Source of the DNA: Oscillospiraceae bacterium
Lineage (GTDB): Bacteria > Bacillota > Clostridia > Oscillospirales > Oscillospiraceae
Assembly (NCBI GenBank): GCA_016296565.1
Contig: JAEDJB010000070.1
Coordinates: 1-9,517 of the forward strand
Length of the DNA: 9,517 nt
Direction: 5' to 3'
Both the position numbers and the translations under genes were made by a program. Each line of letters starts with the position of its first letter. The first letter of the stretch is position 1. A model generated the notes under the pieces. That model was given only the letters and a program-made list of their open reading frames with translations. It searched no databases and was not told the DNA's origin. This document shows, piece by piece, positions 4,686-9,517 of this stretch.

Positions 4686-5540
4686 AGGCTGGGTCAGAAA
4701 AACTTCTGCGTAGGTCTCCCTGAGCCGGTCCGCGGCAGCTTGGGCCAGGTCCTCCCGGTCAAAGAGTCCCAGAACGGTGGGACCGCTGCCGCTCATGGCA
4801 GCGCCTAGAGCACCGGCCTGAATGAGAGCGGTTTTAATCCCATCGATCTCCCGGCGCTGCTGAGGAGGCAGCACTCCCTCAAAGACGTTGAACATCCGGC
4901 GGCCCAGAGCCACCAGATCCCCCCGGTCCAGGGCGGCCATAGCCCCCTTGGTATCCGGCCGCAGGCGGCGCTTCTGCTTGTCCCACTCCCGGAACAGGGC
5001 GGGGGTGGAGATGGAAAAGGCGGGCTTGCACAGGACGATATAACAGGGGGGCAGCGCTTTCAGGGGGGTGAGGATCTCGCCCCGGCCCTGGGCCAGCGCG
5101 GTTCCACCCAGAACGCAGTAGGGCACGTCGGAGCCGACCGCCTCTCCCACCCGGGCCAGCTCCTGGGGGGCGAACCCCGCATTGGTGAGGGTGTTCAGCC
5201 CCCGGAGGACGGCGGCAGCGTCGCTGCTGCCCCCGGCGGTGCCGGCGCAGACGGGAATCTGCTTCTGAATGGTGATGCGCAGGTCCTGCCAGTCCTGACC
5301 GGCTGCCTCCCGGAAGGCCAGGGCGGCGGCCACGGCCAGGTTGTCCTTGCCCTTGGGGAGAAAGTGCAGGCCGGACTCGGCCCGGATGCCTCCGGGAGCC
5401 CCCAGGTCCAGGGTGACGGTGTCCCGGAGGGAGACCGACTGCATCACCATCTCCATCTCGTGGTAGCCGTCAGGACGGGACCCCAGAATGTCCAGGGTCA
5501 GGTTAACTTTGGCTGGGGCTTGGAGGGTAAGGGAAGTCAC
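4680..5540 (-). CDS. ispE: 4-diphosphocytidyl-2-C-methyl-D-erythritol kinase
   Basis: 286 aa, full length. IspE phosphorylates CDP-methylerythritol at the 2-hydroxyl with ATP, in the non-mevalonate (MEP) isoprenoid pathway. GHMP-kinase features: APAKVNLTLDI (8-18, with K11), DGYHEM (24-29), the ATP-binding loop PVCAGTAGGSSDAAA (96-110), GSDVPYC (136-142, with catalytic D138), and the C-terminal GAAMSGSGPTVLGLF (256-270). The start is GTG at 5540, overlapping the stop of the DUF1015 gene as GTGA; this 4-nt overlap implies translational coupling. It is the last gene of the hemW operon. The -35 of the spoIIR promoter overlaps its final codon and stop. Confidence 0.95.
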   Translation of the reverse strand: MTSLTLQAPAKVNLTLDILGSRPDGYHEMEMVMQSVSLRDTVTLDLGAPGGIRAESGLHFLPKGKDNLAVAAALAFREAAGQDWQDLRITIQKQIPVCAGTAGGSSDAAAVLRGLNTLTNAGFAPQELARVGEAVGSDVPYCVLGGTALAQGRGEILTPLKALPPCYIVLCKPAFSISTPALFREWDKQKRRLRPDTKGAMAALDRGDLVALGRRMFNVFEGVLPPQQRREIDGIKTALIQAGALGAAMSGSGPTVLGLFDREDLAQAAADRLRETYAEVFLTQPV

Positions 5541-6811
5541 TTAATCTTCCGGGCTTCCAGATAGAAGCGCTTGTCGTTGGCCTCGCCCATGGAGAAGGTC
5601 TTCCGGGGCAGAGCGCCGTCAAAGATCACGGTGGGGAAGAGCTGATCCTTGCCCATGGCGGGGAGGATGAAGCCGATGCTCTCCGGCTGGCTGGCCAGGC
5701 GCTCGGTGACGTCCTCGCCGTGGATATAGTCGATCTTGCCGCCGTTCTCCTCCAGGTACTTGTCCAGGAAGGACTGGAGGGTGCCCACTTCCAGCTGAGC
5801 GGTGGGGTTGGGCACGGTGACCACGCCCTTCTCGCCGGCCATCACATAGCGGATCTGGTGGCCCTCGCCCTCACCGTAGTGAGCGCCGGGATAGGCAGCC
5901 AGGAAGTCAGCCAGCAGCTTTTTGGGGTCCACGCCGAAGAGGACGCGGTGAATGGCCTCAAACTCCAGGGAGTCGTCGTGGAGGTTCACCAGCTCCACCA
6001 GGGCGTAGCGGGCGGGGTGGTTCTCCCGCTCCTCAGGGGACAGGGTGGGCTTCAGCTCCTCCCAGCAGGCCTTGGCGGTGGCCAGGGAGTGGTTGCCGTC
6101 GCCCATGGCGAAGGTGAGCACGGGCTTGCCTTCGGCATGATAGAATTCCTCGAACCGCTTGGGGTCAGCCAGGGCGGTGAGCTTGTCCTCCACGTCCTGC
6201 TTCTGCTTGTCGCTGAGCAGGAAGCCGGAGACCCGGCCGCCCTTTTCCATGAGGGTGGCGGAGTAGACCATCTGCATCTGCTTCTTGGCCTGGTCGGTGG
6301 TGAGGGGCTCAATCACGGTGCGGTCGGGGTCGTCGATGAGGACCATGATGTGGGGCAGCTCAATGGGAGCGTTCTTCCGCACCCGCATGCGGGGGGGAAT
6401 CCGGGAGAGGACGGTGCCCTCGGTGGCGCGGATGGGGGTGCCGGAGCCCTTGGCGTAGTCATACTGCTCCAGGTCCAGCTTGCCGATGAGGCCCAGACGG
6501 GTCTTGCCGCCGTCCAGCTTCCGCTCCAGCAGGAGCAGAGAGTTTTCCACGGGGCGCAGTCGCTCCTCCTGGAGATACTGCTCCATGGTCTGGTTGATCT
6601 TGGCGATCTCTTCCTCAACGTTGTCGTCCTCCAGCTTGCTCTCGGGGAGGATCAGGCGCAGGGTGGAGGGGGCGTCGCCCACGAACTTGTCCACCCGTTC
6701 CCAGTACTCCGGCTCAGAGGTGTACTGGTCGCAGGCCACCACGGCCCACTTGGTCAGGCCGCAGTCCACGGGCAGCAGAATGTCGGCGGGGGAAAAAGCG
6801 ATCTTACTCAT
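5537..6811 (-). CDS. DUF1015 family protein
   Basis: 424 aa, the usual size of DUF1015 proteins of clostridia. Recognisable blocks are CDQYTSEPEYWERV (27-40), YDYAKGSGTPIRATEGTVL (117-135), SRIPPRMRVRKNAPIELPHIM (136-156), MVYSATLMEK (181-190), MGDGNHSLATAKACW (236-250) and EFEAIHRVLF (283-292). No signal peptide or membrane segment is seen. The biochemical role is unproven. In other bacteria the family has DGHHR in place of DGNHS, which recalls ParB-fold nucleotide-binding motifs such as that of SerK (tentative). Family members often lie near serine-pathway genes, and here the gene lies between apgM and ispE, hinting at phosphorylated C3/amino-acid metabolism (inference). SD GGAGGA lies 10 nt before the ATG. 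It is 21 nt downstream of apgM and overlaps ispE by 4 nt. Confidence 0.92.
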   Translation of the reverse strand: MSKIAFSPADILLPVDCGLTKWAVVACDQYTSEPEYWERVDKFVGDAPSTLRLILPESKLEDDNVEEEIAKINQTMEQYLQEERLRPVENSLLLLERKLDGGKTRLGLIGKLDLEQYDYAKGSGTPIRATEGTVLSRIPPRMRVRKNAPIELPHIMVLIDDPDRTVIEPLTTDQAKKQMQMVYSATLMEKGGRVSGFLLSDKQKQDVEDKLTALADPKRFEEFYHAEGKPVLTFAMGDGNHSLATAKACWEELKPTLSPEERENHPARYALVELVNLHDDSLEFEAIHRVLFGVDPKKLLADFLAAYPGAHYGEGEGHQIRYVMAGEKGVVTVPNPTAQLEVGTLQSFLDKYLEENGGKIDYIHGEDVTERLASQPESIGFILPAMGKDQLFPTVIFDGALPRKTFSMGEANDKRFYLEARKIK

Positions 6812-6832
6812 AGTTTGGTTCCTCCATTATTC

Positions 6833-8068
6833 TCAGATTTCAAAAAGTTTTTTCATGAGCACAGGGGCCCCTTCGGGATAGGCGGGACCCTTCAGGCCGG
6901 ACTCCTCGCAGTAAGGCAGGCCCAGGCCGGAGTCGGTGCGGCTGTCGTAAATCAGGTAGGGCACCGGGTCCCCGTCGTGGCCCCGGGTGGACGTGAGGGT
7001 TTTGTGGTCGGAGAGGATCAGCAGGCGGTAGTCGGTGCCCTCCTGATCCAGGGCCTGGGTCAGGGGACCCACCACCCGGCTGTCCAGCCACTCGATGGCC
7101 TGGAGCTTGCCGGGCAGGTCGCCGTTGTGGGTGCACTCGTCGGGGGCCTCCACGTGGACGGCCACAAAGTCCTTGCCCTTGTGAAGCTCGTCCAGGGCGG
7201 CGGCTACCTTGCCCTCGTAGTTGGTGTCCAGCTCGCCGGTGGCGCCCTCCACCTCCCGGATGTCCAGGCCGGACAGGCGGGCGATGCCGAAGCACAGGGG
7301 AACGGCGGAGATCACCGTGCCGGTCTTGTGGTACTTATCCCAGAAGGAGTCCAGAGCCACGGCGCTGCCCTCTGCCCAGAACCACACGCCGTTGGCGGGG
7401 AGCTTGCCCTCGGCCCGGCGCTTTTCGTTGATGGGGTGGTGGTCCAGCACCTCATGGGCCAGCTTCATCAGGTCCTTCAGAACGGCGGCGTTGTCGCAGC
7501 CAGAGGGGAGCAGGGGGCCGATGACCTCCCCCAGGTGGTCGTGGGGGGGAATCAGGGAGATGCCGGTGATGTTGGCGCCTGCCTGGACGGCGATGTGACG
7601 GAAGGAGGCGGCGGGGTAAACGGTCATGCCTGCCTTCTGGGCGGCAGCCTGGAACCGGGGGTCCTGGAACAGGTCGGTGACCAGCTGGATGGACTGGTCC
7701 CCTTCGATGGAGCCGCCGGAGTGGGAGAGGATCTTCTTCTCCTCAAAGGGCAGGTCGTTGTCCTCATAGGCCACCATGTTGCAGCGGTAGGACACGTCGC
7801 CGGGGTTCAGCTGAATGCCGGTGGCGGCGGCCTCCAGGGGGGAGCGGCCGGTGTAGCAGACCTTGGGGTCCGCGCCGAAGATGGAGAGGATGGCGGTGTC
7901 GCTGCCGGCGGGCAGGTCCCCGGGGCAGTTGATGACGTTGCCCACCTCGCCTTTGGCGGCCAGGGCGTCCATGGCGGGGATGTTGGCGGCCTGGAGGGGG
8001 GTCTTCCCGTCCAGGCTGGGGACAGGATTGTCTGCCATACCGTCGCCGATAATCAAAAGGTATTTCAT
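6833..8068 (-). CDS. apgM: archaeal-type cofactor-independent phosphoglycerate mutase / proposed homoserine kinase
   Basis: 411 aa, full length for the archaeal-type iPGM family of the alkaline phosphatase superfamily. Metal and catalytic motifs are IIGDGMAD (6-13, D9), LPAGSDTAILSIFGADP (52-68, nucleophile probably S56), HVEAPDECTHNGD (305-317, D310 and H314), SDHKT (353-357, D354/H355) and GHDGDPVPYL (363-372, H364/D367). One subgroup is annotated as a proposed homoserine kinase because it sits with threonine genes in bacteria lacking ThrB. Either 3-phosphoglycerate/2-phosphoglycerate interconversion or homoserine phosphorylation is possible, and the local context (DUF1015, ispE) does not decide. 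SD AAAGGAGAT lies 9 nt before the ATG. It is separated from hemW by 43 nt with no promoter seen, so it is probably in the hemW operon. Confidence 0.87.
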   Translation of the reverse strand: MKYLLIIGDGMADNPVPSLDGKTPLQAANIPAMDALAAKGEVGNVINCPGDLPAGSDTAILSIFGADPKVCYTGRSPLEAAATGIQLNPGDVSYRCNMVAYEDNDLPFEEKKILSHSGGSIEGDQSIQLVTDLFQDPRFQAAAQKAGMTVYPAASFRHIAVQAGANITGISLIPPHDHLGEVIGPLLPSGCDNAAVLKDLMKLAHEVLDHHPINEKRRAEGKLPANGVWFWAEGSAVALDSFWDKYHKTGTVISAVPLCFGIARLSGLDIREVEGATGELDTNYEGKVAAALDELHKGKDFVAVHVEAPDECTHNGDLPGKLQAIEWLDSRVVGPLTQALDQEGTDYRLLILSDHKTLTSTRGHDGDPVPYLIYDSRTDSGLGLPYCEESGLKGPAYPEGAPVLMKKLFEI

Positions 8069-8111
8069 TGCAGGGCATCTCCTTTCAGGGGTACGCTGGG
8101 TGCGCGTGATT

Positions 8112-9323
8112 CTATCTGTTTTCCGGGGCGGAGCTGTTGGGATGAATGAGATCCGCCCAGTTTTTGCGTTCGTTCAGGGTCCCGGCCTGGGCGTCCAGCA
8201 GGTCCAGGATCAGGGTGTTGGAGAGCAGGAAGCCCTCGGGGGTAAAGTGCCAGCGGCGGTCGGACTGCTCCGCCCAGTGGTGGCGCTCGAAGAACTCCAG
8301 CCGGCGGTTGATGGGCTCGAAGTTCAGGCCGAACTTCCGGCGGTACTCCCACTCCTCAATGCCCCGCTGGGTGCGCATTCGCAGGAGCAGATACTCCTGG
8401 GCCCGCTCCGGGGCGTTGATGGTCTGGTCGTCCTCCAGCAGCTCTTCCCGGGTGGGGCTGGCGGTGAGATAGGCCTCCAGGTCCCGGCGGTAGGCGTAGC
8501 GCCGGCCGTCCAGGTAGGAGTGGGCCCCGGGGCCGAAGCCCACATACTCCCGGCCCAGCCAGTATTTCAGGTTGTGGCGGGATTCCCGGCCGGGCTTGGA
8601 GAAGTTGGAGATCTCATACTGCCGGTACCCGGCCTGGCGCAGAAGCTCCACCGCCCGGAGATAGAGATCCGCCTGGCAGTCCCCGTCGGGCAACGGCTCA
8701 CCGCTGGCCACCCGGGCGGCCAGGGGGGTGTCCGCCTCCACCTTGAGGCCGTAGCAGGAGATGTGCTCCGGGTTCAGGGCGATGGCCTTTTCCAGGGTGT
8801 CCTCCCAGTCGGCCATGGTCTGGTCAGGGAGACCGTAGATCAGGTCCAGGCTCAGGTTTTCCATCTTGGCTTTGCGGATGTCGGCCACCGCCTGGTCCAC
8901 CTGCCGGGGGGTGTGAATCCGGTGGATGCAGCGCAGCTGCTGGGGGTTGGCCGACTGCATCCCCAGAGAGATCCGGTTGACCCCCGCCCGGCGCAGCCGG
9001 GAGATGCCCCGCCAGTCCACGCTGTCCGGGTTGCACTCCACGGTGATCTCCGCCTGGCGGCTCACGGACAGATGGTGCTGCAGAAAGCCCAGAATCTCCC
9101 GCAGGCGCTTTTCCCCGTAGTAGGAGGGGGTGCCGCCGCCGAAGTAAATGGAGTCCACCGGACGGCCTTTCAGCAGGGGGAGGAAGGACTTGATGTGGGC
9201 AAGCAGAGCCCGCTGGTAGCGGTCCATCAGCTCCTCCTGGCCGGCCAGGGAGTAGAAGTCGCAGTAGTCGCACTTGCTTTTGCAGAAGGGGATGTGGATA
9301 TAGACACCGAGAACACCAGCCAA
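8112..9323 (-). CDS. hemW: radical SAM heme chaperone HemW
   Basis: 403 aa, HemW-sized. The N-terminal radical SAM domain has YIHIPFCKSKCDYCDFYS (8-25) with cluster cysteines C14, C18 and C21, GGGTPSYY (62-69), ECNPDS (96-101) and GMQSANP (121-127). HNLKYW (250-255) is the HNxxYW heme-binding motif that distinguishes HemW from the coproporphyrinogen dehydrogenase HemN. A winged-helix-like C-terminal domain follows (about 300-380, ending in LILDLLD). HemW delivers heme to membrane acceptors and is often misannotated as HemN. The start is TTG at 9323, six nt after GGAGGG; no in-frame ATG or GTG lies between it and YIHIPF. It has its own promoter and heads the hemW-apgM-DUF1015-ispE operon. Confidence 0.95.
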   Translation of the reverse strand: MAGVLGVYIHIPFCKSKCDYCDFYSLAGQEELMDRYQRALLAHIKSFLPLLKGRPVDSIYFGGGTPSYYGEKRLREILGFLQHHLSVSRQAEITVECNPDSVDWRGISRLRRAGVNRISLGMQSANPQQLRCIHRIHTPRQVDQAVADIRKAKMENLSLDLIYGLPDQTMADWEDTLEKAIALNPEHISCYGLKVEADTPLAARVASGEPLPDGDCQADLYLRAVELLRQAGYRQYEISNFSKPGRESRHNLKYWLGREYVGFGPGAHSYLDGRRYAYRRDLEAYLTASPTREELLEDDQTINAPERAQEYLLLRMRTQRGIEEWEYRRKFGLNFEPINRRLEFFERHHWAEQSDRRWHFTPEGFLLSNTLILDLLDAQAGTLNERKNWADLIHPNSSAPENR

Positions 9324-9376
9324 GCAAATCCCTCCGATCCGGCGCAGAAAGCGCGTCAGCTTATACTTAATTCCTT

Positions 9377-9405
9377 ATTATACGATTCTTTCCCCCGGAT
9401 GGCAA
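9377..9405 (-). promoter_or_regulatory. sigma-A promoter of the hemW operon
   Basis: On the - strand TTGCCA (9405-9400), exactly 17 bp, then a perfect TATAAT (9382-9377). The start would be near 9370, giving a leader of about 47 nt before the TTG codon. This is the best promoter seen upstream of the four-gene operon. Confidence 0.8.
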
Positions 9406-9428
9406 GATATTATTCCCGGTCCGGGCGG

Positions 9429-9458
9429 TTGCTATCGGGCAAAAAAAGATGGTATAAT
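9429..9458 (+). promoter_or_regulatory. possible + strand promoter with extended -10
   Basis: TTGCTA (9429-9434), an 18-bp spacer and TGG-TATAAT (9450-9458, an extended -10). It points rightward, into the 3' end of what looks like a - strand gene, so it would make antisense or an unseen small RNA, or it may be chance in an AT-rich spot. Confidence 0.35.
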
Positions 9459-9473
9459 AGCGTGATCGCGGCG

Positions 9474-9517
9474 TCAGCCCAGCCAGGTGAGAATCTGGTC
9501 CAGCCGGCTCAGGTCCA
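9474..9517 (-). CDS. partial CDS, C-terminal end of an unidentified protein
   Basis: The - strand frame reads DLSRLDQILTWLG and then TGA (9476-9474); the 5' part lies beyond the window. The reasons for calling it are that 12 of 13 codons end in G or C, as in the neighbouring genes, that it lies in the same orientation as hemW, and that the stop sits a normal distance upstream of the hemW promoter. The peptide is too short to name. A T-run at 9447-9441 follows on the - strand but without a clear hairpin. Confidence 0.5.
   Translation of the reverse strand, partial: DLSRLDQILTWLG

Noticed and set aside
5720..8149. An 809-codon open + frame running antisense across most of the DUF1015 gene and all of apgM
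   Set aside because: Its translation is low-complexity (Gly/Val/Leu/Gln-rich). The opposite strand encodes two clearly recognised full-length proteins with SD sequences. Long antisense openness is expected from their G/C-ending codons.

Overview
The window reads as chromosomal DNA of a GC-rich, endospore-forming member of the Firmicutes (class Clostridia). The Oscillospiraceae / Flavonifractor-like gut anaerobes are my best guess. The grounds are spoIIR, a YjdF/DUF2992 protein, a DUF1015 protein with the GDGNHS motif, an archaeal-type phosphoglycerate mutase homologue, strong SD sequences and strongly G/C-ending codons. The taxonomic placement is inference from gene content.

Left end (1-453, + strand): rRNA-spacer-like sequence, tRNA-Lys(CUU), tRNA-Glu(CUC), 5S rRNA and a strong intrinsic terminator. 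Next comes a convergent MocR-type regulator (479-1879, -). It is divergent from a small NimA/PNPOx-like flavoprotein gene (1999-2475, +), and the two promoters overlap head-on between them. A bidirectional terminator (2485-2511) separates this block from the rest.

From 2513 to the right end every gene is on the - strand. Reading in the direction of transcription (right to left), a partial gene ends at 9474. Then hemW, apgM (archaeal-type iPGM / proposed homoserine kinase), a DUF1015 gene and ispE appear to form one operon driven by a good sigma-A-type promoter (TTGCCA-N17-TATAAT). The operon ends at a hairpin that directly abuts the start codon of spoIIR. Then come spoIIR, a small VOC-fold gene with its own promoter, a terminator, and a padR-yjdF operon whose promoter carries a tandem TATA-N3-TATA palindrome.

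The most striking structure lies between ispE and spoIIR. A forespore-type promoter (GTATA-N15-GTCCATACT) overlaps the ispE stop codon. Its -10 sits in the 5' arm of the terminator, and its predicted start falls in the hairpin loop. Read-through RNA from the housekeeping operon would carry both arms of the hairpin, which terminates it and buries the spoIIR SD. RNA started by the sporulation sigma factor would carry only the 3' arm and leave the SD open. Other points of interest are an 11-bp direct repeat bracketing the VOC promoter, a VOC protein lacking most glyoxalase I metal ligands, yjdF under an apparent PadR switch instead of its usual riboswitch, and the pairing of apgM with DUF1015. 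I saw no CRISPR array, insertion sequence, prophage or defence island.
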